This document shows positions 8,960 through 17,013 of a stretch of 64,000 nucleotides of DNA, piece by piece. The DNA comes from Kocuria flava (GTDB lineage Bacteria; Actinomycetota; Actinomycetes; Actinomycetales; Micrococcaceae), in NCBI RefSeq assembly GCF_001482365.1, contig NZ_CP013254.1, positions 2,666,001 to 2,730,000 of the forward strand, given 5' to 3'. Below the pieces are notes generated by a model that did not search any database, was not told where the DNA came from, and worked only from the letters and a program-made list of their open reading frames with translations. Numbering within the stretch: the stretch's first letter is position 1; every line of letters begins with the position of its first letter. The position numbers and the translations under genes are program-made.

Positions 8960-9411
8960 GTGCGAAATGTGCTCCTGCCGCGGTCCGCCGTCCGTACCCG
9001 GTGCCCGCAGCGGCTTGGTCGGCTTCGCCGGTGCGGTGCACGCGGCGGCCGGAAGTCCTGTGCGTACCCGCCGCGTCCCGCACGCCACGCGAACGGGCGG
9101 GGACGGCGACGAGCCAGTCCGCGGCTCCGAGCCGCTGCTCGCGAGGGCAGCGGTCTTGGGGCCGGCGGGGACGCGCTCAATCCGATGAGAGCCGCGGGTC
9201 CTGCGCCGGCGGTCGGAGGCCGACTGGGCCGCGTCCCGCGTACGGGCGGGTGCGACCGTGGCCATTGTCGCACAGTCGTCCTGCGCCCGGCCGGATTGTG
9301 GCGTCCGACCGGCGCCGACGCCCGGTCCCGGGCGGTGGCCGGCGGTCCCTCCGGGTGCCGGGAGCCCGGGGAGCCGGCCCGTCGCGGGGGCCCATCGCCT
9401 AGGATCGGGGC
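8960..9411. other. Divergent intergenic region rne / VKOR gene (about 450 bp)
   Basis: No gene is supported here. On the minus strand a GACAAT box at 9264-9269 would place the rne start site near 9257 and give a leader of about 300 nt, similar in scale to the autoregulated rne leader of E. coli (analogy only). On the plus side the VKOR gene has its -10 box at 9400-9405. Confidence 0.4.
9400..9405 (+). promoter_or_regulatory. -10 box of leaderless VKOR gene
   Basis: TAGGAT, whose last T is exactly 7 nt before the GTG at 9412, so transcription should begin on the start codon. No Shine-Dalgarno sequence precedes the start. Confidence 0.5.
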
Positions 9412-10044
9412 GTGACCTCGACGACGTCCTCCCTCGACGACTTCCCCGGCACCGCCCCCGCCCCGGCGGTGCGCCCGGACCGGCGCTGGGCGGGGGTGGC
9501 CCTGGCCGCCGCGGTGCTCGGCTTCTACGGCGCAGCCACGCTCGTCTACGAGCGGCTCCAGCTGTTCCTCGACGCCGGTCACCGCACCAGCTGCGACATC
9601 AACTCCTGGCTGTCCTGCGGGACGGTCATGCGCACCCCGCAGGCGGAGGCCTTCGGCTTCCCGAACCCCTTCATCGGCATCGTCGCCTACGCCGTCGTGG
9701 CGGTGATCGCCGCCGCGGTGCTCGCGGGCGCCCGGTTCGCCGCCTGGTACTGGTGGTGCGTGCAGATCGGCGTGACCCTCGGCTGGGCCTTCGTGCTGTG
9801 GCTGTGGTGGCAGACCACGTTCGAGATCAACGCCCTGTGCCTGTACTGCATGCTCGTGTGGGTCGTGCAGACGGTGCTGTTCGCCCACACCACCGCCCGC
9901 AACCTCGAGGCGGGCGTGCTCCCCGCCCCCGCGGCCCTGCGCCGGGCCGGCGGCGCGTGGGCCTGGTTCGCGAGCGCGGTGCTGCTCGTGCTGGTCTTCG
10001 GGACGGTCTTCGTCCGCTTCGCCGGGGTGATCCTGCCCGCCTGA
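9412..10044 (+). CDS. Vitamin K epoxide reductase (VKOR) family membrane protein
   Basis: Integral membrane thiol oxidoreductase; bacterial VKORs reoxidise the periplasmic disulfide-forming DsbA using quinone. The 210 residues carry four to five hydrophobic segments, a loop cysteine pair C61/C69 (CDINSWLSC) and the active-site CLYC at 143-146 on a membrane helix, as the family requires. It has no fused thioredoxin domain. The GTG start is set by the -10 box 7 nt upstream. It faces ndk across a shared terminator. A DsbA-like partner is not obvious nearby; the DsbA-family protein at 19785 has no signal peptide and is cytoplasmic. Confidence 0.9.
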   Translation: MTSTTSSLDDFPGTAPAPAVRPDRRWAGVALAAAVLGFYGAATLVYERLQLFLDAGHRTSCDINSWLSCGTVMRTPQAEAFGFPNPFIGIVAYAVVAVIAAAVLAGARFAAWYWWCVQIGVTLGWAFVLWLWWQTTFEINALCLYCMLVWVVQTVLFAHTTARNLEAGVLPAPAALRRAGGAWAWFASAVLLVLVFGTVFVRFAGVILPA

Positions 10045-10056
10045 CCCTGCGGCCCC

Positions 10057-10109
10057 GACGACGAACGGCCCGCGGCTCCCGGTCGGGGAGCGGCGGGCCG
10101 TTCGTCGTC
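10057..10109. terminator. Bidirectional terminator between VKOR gene and ndk
   Basis: A long near-perfect inverted repeat (arms GACGACGAACGGCCCGC and complement, with further pairing inward) lies between the two convergent genes, ending 10 bp short of the ndk stop. It can serve both strands. Confidence 0.75.
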
Positions 10110-10118
10110 GGCGGGGGC

Positions 10119-10535
10119 TCAGCCGAACCAGATGCCGATCTCGCGCTCGGCCGACTCCGGGGAGTCCGAGCCGTGGACGATGTTCTGCTGCACCGTCCCG
10201 CCCCAGTCGCGGCCGAGGTCGCCGCGGATCGTGCCCGGGGCGGCGGTGGTCGGCTCGGTGGTGCCGGCCAGCGAGCGGAAGCCCTCGATCACCCGGTCGC
10301 CCTCGACGACGGCGGCGACCACGGGCCCGCTGCGCATGAACTCCACGAGGGGGGCGAAGAACGGCTTGCCGCGGTGCTCCTCGTAGTGGCGCTCGAGCAG
10401 CTCCTGCTCGGGGTGGACGAGCCTGAGCTCCGCCAGCCGGTAGCCCTTGGCCTCGATGCGCGCGAGCACCTGGCCGGTGAGGCCGCGGGTCACGCCGTCG
10501 GGCTTGACGAGGACGAGGGTGCGTTCCGTGGTCAT
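10119..10535 (-). CDS. ndk: Nucleoside diphosphate kinase
   Basis: Equilibrates nucleoside di- and triphosphates through a phosphohistidine. The 138-residue protein has the normal family length, KPDGVTRGL near the N-terminus, the RGDLGRD region and the active-site NIVHGSDS with His121. The ribosome site GGAAGGA precedes ATG at 10535. It sits 41 bp downstream of the DUF4233 gene; a TAGGCT box at 10574-10579 overlaps that gene's TAG stop and could give ndk its own promoter with a ~32-nt leader. The order folC-DUF4233-ndk is common in actinobacteria. Confidence 0.97.
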   Translation of the reverse strand: MTTERTLVLVKPDGVTRGLTGQVLARIEAKGYRLAELRLVHPEQELLERHYEEHRGKPFFAPLVEFMRSGPVVAAVVEGDRVIEGFRSLAGTTEPTTAAPGTIRGDLGRDWGGTVQQNIVHGSDSPESAEREIGIWFG

Positions 10536-10573
10536 GGAGGTCCTTCCGAGAGGGGTGCGGTCGTGTCCCGGTC

Positions 10574-10579
10574 AGCCTA
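10574..10579 (-). promoter_or_regulatory. Possible ndk -10 box overlapping the upstream stop codon
   Basis: TAGGCT on the minus strand; its TAG is the stop codon of the DUF4233 gene. The implied start site is near 10567, leaving a 32-nt ndk leader that includes the ribosome site. Confidence 0.4.
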
Positions 10580-11020
10580 TCCGGCGGGGTGCTCGCGCTC
10601 CCACCGGGCCTGCGCGGCGTCCCGGGCGGCGTTCTCCCGGTCCAGGCGCGCCCCGGTGCGCACGGCGTACCACCAGGCGAGCAGGGACATCGCACCGATC
10701 ACGAACATCGTGGGCAGCACGAAGCCCGTGGCCAGCAGCACGACCTGCAGGCCCCAGCCCACGGCGTAGCCCCACGGCCGGCGCAGCAGCGCCGGGGCGA
10801 GCAGCAGCACGAGGGCGAGGGCGCACCCGGCCACGAGCACCCCTGTGCGGGCCCCGGAGGACAGCTCCCGGCCGAGGAGCCCGTAGACGGTCAGCGCCGC
10901 GAAGAAGGCGATGAAGCCCTCCATCACGAGCACCGAGGAGGCGAAGGTCGTGCGGATCGACCGCCGCGGTCGCTTCTGCCCGGGGCGCCACTCGCGCTGG
11001 GCCTTGGTCATGCGTGCCAC
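10577..11020 (-). CDS. DUF4233 family membrane protein
   Basis: Actinobacterial membrane protein of unknown function, 147 residues. A basic cytoplasmic N-terminus (QRPGQKRPRRS-like, ends in RRSIRTTF) is followed by about four hydrophobic segments and a charged C-terminal tail rich in Arg, Ala and Glu. It lies between folC (52 bp upstream) and ndk (41 bp downstream), the arrangement typical for this family, which hints at an operon link with folate and nucleotide metabolism but proves nothing. GTG at 11020 fits GGAAGGA 11 nt upstream; the ATG at 11011 is the alternative start. Confidence 0.82.
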   Translation of the reverse strand: MARMTKAQREWRPGQKRPRRSIRTTFASSVLVMEGFIAFFAALTVYGLLGRELSSGARTGVLVAGCALALVLLLAPALLRRPWGYAVGWGLQVVLLATGFVLPTMFVIGAMSLLAWWYAVRTGARLDRENAARDAAQARWEREHPAG

Positions 11021-11072
11021 TGGGGACGGTTCCTTCCGTGCGGGCCGGGCAGCGCCCGGGGATGGGTCCGGG

Positions 11073-12443
11073 TCACAGGCCCAGCAGGGTCCGGGCCTCG
11101 CCGACCACGGTGATCGAGCCGGTGACCAGCACGGCGCCGTCGAACTCGGGCCGGTCGGCGGCGTCCTGGACGGCCTCGGCGAGGGCGTCGTCGAGGGTCG
11201 GCACGGCGTGCACCACGTCCTCGGGGAAGCCCAGGTCCACGGCGAGCTCCGCGAGCTCCTCCGGGTCGACCGCGCGCGGCGAGGACGAGCGGGTGAACCA
11301 GAACTCGGTGGCGTGCTCCTCGTACTCGTCGAGCAGCCCGCGCAGCATCTCCTCGACGTCCTTCTCCGCGAGGATGCCGACGACGAGGTTGAGCTTGCCG
11401 AAGGTGAAGGACTCCTGGAGGGCGGCGGCGGCCGCGCGCAGCCCGTGGGGGTTGTGCGCGGCGTCGAGCAGCACCGGGGGCGCCGTGCGGGCCACCTCCA
11501 GCCGGCCCGGGGACTCGGCGGCGCCCAGTCCGGTGCGCACCAGCTCGAGGTCGAGCTCGCGGTCCCCGCCGCCGAGGAAGGCCTCGACGGCGGCCACGGC
11601 GAGCGCCGCGTTCTCGGCCTGGTGGGCGCCGAACAGCGGCAGGAGGACCTCGGGGTAGCGTCCGGCGAGCCCCTGGATCGTCAGGACCTGCCCGCCCACG
11701 GCCGTGGCGCGGGACTCCACGCCGAACTCGATCCCGCCGAAGCGGAAGGGGACGCCGAGCTCCCGGGCCCGCTCGAGCAGCACCTGCGCGGCCTCGGGCT
11801 GCTGCGCGGCGGAGACGAGGAAGCCGCCGGGCTTGACGATCCCCGCCTTCTCGGCGGCGATCTCCTCGACCGTGTCGCCGAGCATGTCGGTGTGGTCGAG
11901 GTCCACGGGGGTCACCACGGACACAGCGGCGTCGGCCACGTTGGTCGCGTCCCAGCTGCCGCCGATCCCGACCTCGAGGACGACGACATCCACGGGGGCG
12001 TCGGCGAAGACGGCGAAGGCGAGCACGGTGAGCGTCTCGAAGTAGGTCAGCCGCGGCTGCCCGCGCCCGGTGAGCTCGGCGTCGACGAGGGCGAGGTACG
12101 GGGCGATCTCCCCGTGCACGCGCACGAAGGTCTCGTCGTCCACGGGGGCCCCGTCCACGCTGATGCGCTCGGTGACCCGGGCCAGGTGGGGGCTCGTGTA
12201 CCGGCCCACGCGCAGGTCGTGGGCCAGCAGCAGCGCCTCGATCATCCGGGCGGTCGAGGTCTTGCCGTTGGTGCCCGTCACGTGCACCACGGGCGCGGCC
12301 CGGTGGGGCTCGCCGAGGACCTCCACGGCCCGGCGCACCGCGTCCAGGCGCGGGGCCATCCGGTGCTCGGGGGCCCGGGCCAGCAGCTCGGCGTAGACCT
12401 CCTCGACGGTGCCGGCCGAGGTCTCCTCGAACGCGGCGCTCAC
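11073..12443 (-). CDS. folC: Folylpolyglutamate synthase / dihydrofolate synthase
   Basis: Adds glutamate to dihydropteroate and folates. The 456-residue Mur-ligase-like protein shows the ATP loop HVTGTNGKTSTARMIEALL, the substrate region YTSPHLARVTERISVDG, VLEVGIGGSWDATNV and the C-terminal-domain motif LLDAAHNPHGLRAAA. The GTG start at 12443 overlaps the ileS stop by 4 bp (GTGA), so it is probably translated by ribosomes coming from ileS. An Asp/Glu-rich N-terminal stretch precedes the ATP loop by about 50 residues, normal for the family. Confidence 0.95.
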   Translation of the reverse strand: MSAAFEETSAGTVEEVYAELLARAPEHRMAPRLDAVRRAVEVLGEPHRAAPVVHVTGTNGKTSTARMIEALLLAHDLRVGRYTSPHLARVTERISVDGAPVDDETFVRVHGEIAPYLALVDAELTGRGQPRLTYFETLTVLAFAVFADAPVDVVVLEVGIGGSWDATNVADAAVSVVTPVDLDHTDMLGDTVEEIAAEKAGIVKPGGFLVSAAQQPEAAQVLLERARELGVPFRFGGIEFGVESRATAVGGQVLTIQGLAGRYPEVLLPLFGAHQAENAALAVAAVEAFLGGGDRELDLELVRTGLGAAESPGRLEVARTAPPVLLDAAHNPHGLRAAAAALQESFTFGKLNLVVGILAEKDVEEMLRGLLDEYEEHATEFWFTRSSSPRAVDPEELAELAVDLGFPEDVVHAVPTLDDALAEAVQDAADRPEFDGAVLVTGSITVVGEARTLLGL

Positions 12444-15400
12444 GCCTGCACCGCCCCGGCGGACGCGCCGACGACCTCGACCGCGACGGCCGGTTCGCCG
12501 GTGCGCAGCTCGAGCTCGGCGCTGAGGGTCTCCCCCGCCACGAGCCGGCGGTTGGCCTCGACGGCCGCGACGGTCGCAGCGTCCGCGGTGAGCACGGTGC
12601 GGATCCGGTCGGAGACGGCCAGGCCGGCGTCCTTGCGCGCCTGCTGGATGGTGCGCACGACGTCGCGGGCGGTGCCCTCGGCCTCGAGCTCGGGGGTGAG
12701 CGCGGTGTCCAGGACGAGGAACCCGCCGCCGGGCAGGACGGTCACGGCGCGGGCGCCGGCGGAGCCCTCGGCGACGACGGTCTCGAGCTCGTACTCGCCC
12801 TCCTGCAGGGCGGTGCCGCCGGCGACGACGGTGCCGTCGTCGTCGACGCGCCAGTCCCCGGACTTGGCGGCGCGGATCACGGTCTGCACGCCCTTGCCCA
12901 GGCGCGGGCCGGCGGCGCGGGCGTTGACCTTCAGCTGCTGGGAGATCCCGAACTGCTCGGCGGAGGCCTCGGCGGCGTCGAGCAGCTCGACGGTCTTCAG
13001 GTTCAGCTCGTCGGCCACGATGCGCTCGAAGGTGCCGGCCAGGCGGGCGCCCTCGGGGACGACGACGGTCATGCCGGCGAGGGGCTGGCGCACGCGCAGT
13101 CCGTGGGCCTTGCGCAGGGAGGAGCCGGCGGAGCAGATCGTGCGGGTCGTCTCCATGAGGGCGACGAGCTCCGTCTCCTCGGGGAACAGGGAGTCCTCCG
13201 GCCAGTCGGTCAGGTGCACGGAGCGCCCGCCGGTGAGCCCGCGCCAGATCTCCTCGGTGACCAGCGGCAGCAGCGGGGCGGCGACCCGGCAGACGGTCTC
13301 CAGGCAGGTGTGCAGGACGTCGAAGGCGGCCGTGTCCTCCGCGAAGAACCGGTCGCGGGAGCGGCGGACGTACCAGTTGGTGAGCACGTCCATGTAGGAG
13401 CGCAGCCGCTCGGCCGCGGCCCAGATGTCGTAGGCGTCGAAGGCCTCGCGGGTCTCGCGCACGAGCCGGCCGGTCACGGCCAGCACGTAGCGGTCCATCA
13501 CGTGCTCGGCCTCGTGGCGCGGGCGCGCCTCGTAGCCGGCCCCGCCGTCGGCGGCGTTCGTGTAGAGGCCGAAGAAGTGGTAGACGTTCCACAGCGGCAG
13601 CAGCATCTGGCGCACGCCGTCGCGGATGCCCTGCTCGGTGACCACGAGGTTGCCGCCGCGCAGGATCGGGCTGGACATCAGGAACCAGCGCATCGCGTCG
13701 GCCCCGTCCCGGTCGAGGACCTCGGTGACGTCGGGGTAGTTGCGCAGCGACTTCGACATCTTCTGCCCGTCCGAGCCCAGCACGATGCCGTGGCTGATGA
13801 CGTTGCGGAAGGCCGGGCGGTCGAACAGGGCGGTGGCGAGGATGTGCAGCGTGTAGAACCAGCCGCGGGTCTGGCCGATGTACTCGACGATGAAGTCGCC
13901 GGGGTTGTGGGTCTCGAACCACTCCCGGTTCTCCATCGGGTAGTGCACCTGCGCGTAGGGCATCGACCCGGAGTCGAACCAGACGTCGAGGACCTCCGGG
14001 ACCCGGCGCATCGTGGAGCGGCCCGTCGGGTCGTCCGGGTTGGGGCGGGTCAGCTCGTCGATCCAGGGCCGGTGCAGGTCGACCTCGCCCTGCGCGTTGC
14101 GCGGCAGCCGGCCGAAGTCGGCCTCGAGCTCGGCCAGGGAGCCGTAGACGTCCCGGCGCGGGTGCTCCGGGTCGTCGGACTCCCACACGGGGATGGGGGT
14201 GCCCCAGTAGCGGTTGCGGGAGATCGACCAGTCGCGGGCGTTCTCCAGCCACTTGCCGAACTGGCCGTCCTTGACGTTGTCGGGGATCCAGTTGATCTGC
14301 TGGTTCAGCTCGACCATCCGGTCCCGGATCCGGGTGACCTCCACGAACCAGGAGGACACGGCCCGGTAGATCAGCGGGTTGCGGCAGCGCCAGCAGTGCG
14401 GGTAGGCGTGCTCGTAGCTGGCCTCGCGCACCAGCCGGCCCTGGGCCCGCAGGTCCCGGACGACGGTGCGGGCCACGTCCTTGTCGAAGACGTTCTTCCC
14501 GGCGATCCCTGCCAGGGGCGCCCCGGCGGCCAGCCGCTCGTCGGCGAACAGACCGTAGAACACCCCGGACTCGTCGAGGGAGAGCACCACGGGGATGTCG
14601 TAGCCGGCGCACACGGTCTGGTCGTCCTCGCCGTAGGCCGGTGCCTGGTGGACGAGGCCGGTGCCGTCGGTGGTGGTGACGTAGTCGGCGACCACGATCT
14701 GCCAGGAGGTGCCGGTGCCGAAGCGCTCGGCGTCGGCGAAGTAGTCCCACAGCCGGCGGTAGCGCAGGCCCTCGAGGTCCGCACCGGTGAAGCGGGCGGT
14801 GACGGCCGCCGCGGCCGCGGCGGCCGGGTCCTCCTCCGCGCCCCAGCCGAGGTCCTTGGCGTAGCCGCCCAGCAGCTCCTCGGCGACGAGGAACCGGCGC
14901 CCGGCCAGCTCGCCGGCCCCGGGCACGACCGCGTAGCGGATCTCCGGGCCCACGGCGAGCGCCTGGTTGGTCGGCAGCGTCCACGGCGTGGTCGTCCAGG
15001 CCAGGGCCTCGACGCCGGCGAGCTCGGCGGCGAGCTCCGGGCGCTTCGCCCACGAGCCGTCGCCGAGGATCGGGAAGGTCACCGTGACGGTGTGGTCCTG
15101 ACGGTCCTGGTAGACGTCGTCGTCCATGCGCAGCTCGTGGTTGGACAGCGGCGTCTCGTCCTTCCAGCAGTAGGGCAGGACGCGGTAGCCGGAGTAGACC
15201 AGGCCCTTGTCGTCGAGGGACTTGAAGGCCGCGAGCACGGACTCCATGTAGTCGACGTTGAGGGTCTTGTAGTCGTTGTCGAAGTCCACCCACCGGGCCT
15301 GGCGGGTGACGTAGTCCTGCCACTCGGCGGCGTACTTCATGACCGAGGCGCGGCAGGCGTCGTTGAACGCGGCCACGCCCATCCGCTCGATCTCCTGCTT

Positions 15401-15790
15401 GTCGGTCATCCCGAGCTGCTTCATCGCCTCGAGCTCGGCGGGCAGCCCGTGGGTGTCCCAGCCGAAGCGGCGCTCGACGCGGCGCCCGCGCTGGGTCTGG
15501 TACCGGGCCACCAGGTCCTTGACGTAACCGGTGAGCAGGTGGCCGTAGTGCGGCAGGCCGTTGGCGAAGGGCGGGCCGTCGTAGAAGACGAACTCGTTGG
15601 CGCCGTCCTCCCCCGCCTCGCGCGCGTCGACGCTGGCCTGGAAGGTGCGGTCCTCGGCCCAGTAGGCCAGGACGCGCTCCTCCACGGCGGGGAAGCGCGG
15701 GGCCGCGGGCACGCCGGCGGCGGCGGGGTCGGTGCTCGCCCTGGGGTAGACGGCCTTCGGGGAGACGGGCGGGTTCGGCACGGTGTCCAT
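12440..15790 (-). CDS. ileS: Isoleucyl-tRNA synthetase
   Basis: Charges tRNA-Ile. The 1116-residue class I synthetase has HYGH at 81-84 (HIGH motif), the editing domain in the middle, and a KMSKSLRNYPDV signature. The long size and the SLRNYPDV version of the second motif are typical of the eukaryote-like (type 2) IleRS found in many actinobacteria, a class often less sensitive to mupirocin; sensitivity here is not known. ATG at 15790 gives MDTVPNPPVS. Expression is under an upstream T-box leader. Its stop overlaps the folC start. Confidence 0.97.
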   Translation of the reverse strand: MDTVPNPPVSPKAVYPRASTDPAAAGVPAAPRFPAVEERVLAYWAEDRTFQASVDAREAGEDGANEFVFYDGPPFANGLPHYGHLLTGYVKDLVARYQTQRGRRVERRFGWDTHGLPAELEAMKQLGMTDKQEIERMGVAAFNDACRASVMKYAAEWQDYVTRQARWVDFDNDYKTLNVDYMESVLAAFKSLDDKGLVYSGYRVLPYCWKDETPLSNHELRMDDDVYQDRQDHTVTVTFPILGDGSWAKRPELAAELAGVEALAWTTTPWTLPTNQALAVGPEIRYAVVPGAGELAGRRFLVAEELLGGYAKDLGWGAEEDPAAAAAAAVTARFTGADLEGLRYRRLWDYFADAERFGTGTSWQIVVADYVTTTDGTGLVHQAPAYGEDDQTVCAGYDIPVVLSLDESGVFYGLFADERLAAGAPLAGIAGKNVFDKDVARTVVRDLRAQGRLVREASYEHAYPHCWRCRNPLIYRAVSSWFVEVTRIRDRMVELNQQINWIPDNVKDGQFGKWLENARDWSISRNRYWGTPIPVWESDDPEHPRRDVYGSLAELEADFGRLPRNAQGEVDLHRPWIDELTRPNPDDPTGRSTMRRVPEVLDVWFDSGSMPYAQVHYPMENREWFETHNPGDFIVEYIGQTRGWFYTLHILATALFDRPAFRNVISHGIVLGSDGQKMSKSLRNYPDVTEVLDRDGADAMRWFLMSSPILRGGNLVVTEQGIRDGVRQMLLPLWNVYHFFGLYTNAADGGAGYEARPRHEAEHVMDRYVLAVTGRLVRETREAFDAYDIWAAAERLRSYMDVLTNWYVRRSRDRFFAEDTAAFDVLHTCLETVCRVAAPLLPLVTEEIWRGLTGGRSVHLTDWPEDSLFPEETELVALMETTRTICSAGSSLRKAHGLRVRQPLAGMTVVVPEGARLAGTFERIVADELNLKTVELLDAAEASAEQFGISQQLKVNARAAGPRLGKGVQTVIRAAKSGDWRVDDDGTVVAGGTALQEGEYELETVVAEGSAGARAVTVLPGGGFLVLDTALTPELEAEGTARDVVRTIQQARKDAGLAVSDRIRTVLTADAATVAAVEANRRLVAGETLSAELELRTGEPAVAVEVVGASAGAVQA

Positions 15791-15829
15791 CCTCGTTCTG
15801 ACGTCGGTGCTGCTCGTGCGGGTCAGGGT

Positions 15830-16022
15830 GCAAGGACGCTGCCGGCCGGTGCCCCGGGGCGCAACGCGGTACCACCTCGCTTGCGGCTCCCGCTCCCGGA
15901 GGGTGCGGGGGCCGCCGCTCGTTGCCGGCTGTGACGGGCCGACCCGTCCGGTTCTACTGGGGACGCGGGGGTCCTGTTCTTCCGGAAGGCTCCCCGGTGA
16001 TGGCCGGATCGACGCCTGAACT
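15830..16022 (-). promoter_or_regulatory. ileS T-box riboswitch (actinobacterial translational type)
   Basis: On the minus strand the region carries the canonical T-box sequence GGTGGTACCGCG at 15865-15876, which pairs with the uncharged tRNA acceptor end. Upstream, a compact Stem I region (GATCCGGCCATCACCGGG, then GAGCCTTCCGGAAGAAC, about 15970-16012) contains a candidate Ile specifier ATC at 15999-16001. The short Stem I and position before ileS fit the known actinobacterial class that acts on translation. Borders are approximate. Confidence 0.9.
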
Positions 16023-16086
16023 GCTCCCAGCTTAACCCACGGGCGGGCCGGGGCGGGCAGGGCCCTCCCCGGCCCGGCCCGGGCGG

Positions 16087-16860
16087 TCAGGCGGTGCGGA
16101 TCAGCTTGTGGGGGGCCGCCTGCGCGACCGGCTTGATCGTCACGGTGTCGAGGTCCACGTGGTGGGGCAGGTTCACGGCGAAGGCGCACACCCGGGCGAC
16201 GTCCTCGGCGGTGAGCGGCTTCTCGACCCCGGCGTAGACCTTCGCCGCGGCCTCCTCGTCCCCGCCCAGGCGGCGGAGGGAGAACTCGGGGGTGTGCACG
16301 AGCCCGGGGGCGATCTCGACGACGCGCACGTTGTGCTCGGCCTCCTCCAGGCGCAGGGCCTCCGTCATGGCGCGCTCGGCGTACTTCGCGGCGTTGTACC
16401 CGCCCCCGCCCTCGTAGGCGCGGTGGGCGGCCAGGGAGGTGAGGTTCAGGACCGTGCCCTCCCCGTTCTCGCGCAGGGCCGGCAGGAAGGCCCGGGTCAT
16501 CCGCATCGTGCCGAGCACGTTGACGTCGTACATCCACTGCCAGTCCTCGGTGCGCGCCTCGGCCACGGTGTCCGTGCCGCGGGCGCCGCCGGAGATGTTC
16601 AGCAGGGCGTCGACCCGGCCCTGCTCCTCGAGCACCTGGTCGCGCAGCGCGGCGACCTCGTCCTCGGAGCGGACGTCGCACGGCGCGGCGATCGCCCCGG
16701 TCTCCCGGGCCAGGGCCTCGAGCCGCCCGGCGCGGCGGGCGACCGCGTAGACGGTCCAGCCGTCGCGGCGCAGCGCCCGCGCCGTGGCCTCGCCGATGCC
16801 CGTGGACGCGCCGGTGACGACCGCGACCCTTCCGGTGTGGGTGGTGTTCATCTCGCTCAT
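16087..16860 (-). CDS. Short-chain dehydrogenase/reductase
   Basis: NAD(P)-dependent oxidoreductase of unknown substrate, 257 residues. Classical SDR marks are present: the cofactor motif VTGASTGIGEATA near the N-terminus, NISGGARG in place of the usual NNAG, a catalytic-type Ser in LTSLAA and YNAAK with the Tyr-x-x-x-Lys pair. VYAVARRAGRLEAL after the first strand suggests NADP(H) preference through the arginines. ATG at 16860 lies 8 nt after a TAGCGT box; a second in-frame ATG three codons on is possible. It resembles the YdfG/serine-type SDRs, but I would not assign a substrate. Confidence 0.9.
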   Translation of the reverse strand: MSEMNTTHTGRVAVVTGASTGIGEATARALRRDGWTVYAVARRAGRLEALARETGAIAAPCDVRSEDEVAALRDQVLEEQGRVDALLNISGGARGTDTVAEARTEDWQWMYDVNVLGTMRMTRAFLPALRENGEGTVLNLTSLAAHRAYEGGGGYNAAKYAERAMTEALRLEEAEHNVRVVEIAPGLVHTPEFSLRRLGGDEEAAAKVYAGVEKPLTAEDVARVCAFAVNLPHHVDLDTVTIKPVAQAAPHKLIRTA

Positions 16861-16867
16861 GGGTCCC

Positions 16868-16873
16868 ACGCTA
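16868..16873 (-). promoter_or_regulatory. -10 box of leaderless SDR gene
   Basis: TAGCGT on the minus strand, predicted start site one base before the ATG at 16860; no ribosome site is visible. Confidence 0.45.
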
Positions 16874-17013
16874 GCGGGCGGGCCGCTGCGGGCCCAGGAC
16901 CGCCCGCGCGCCGGGCGCCGCCGTCGCCGCGCCCGGGGCCGCGGGCCCGTCCGGTGCGCCGCCGCGCCGCGGTCCCGGCGGCGCGGCCGGGGGCTCGTGA
17001 GAGACTGGTCCGC

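Noticed and set aside
5135..9415. A 1426-residue plus-strand open frame and a 250-residue one, antisense to rne
   Set aside because: The minus strand encodes recognisable RNase E with its domains; the plus-strand frames are Leu/Gly/Arg/Val-rich translations typical of the antisense of GC-rich genes.
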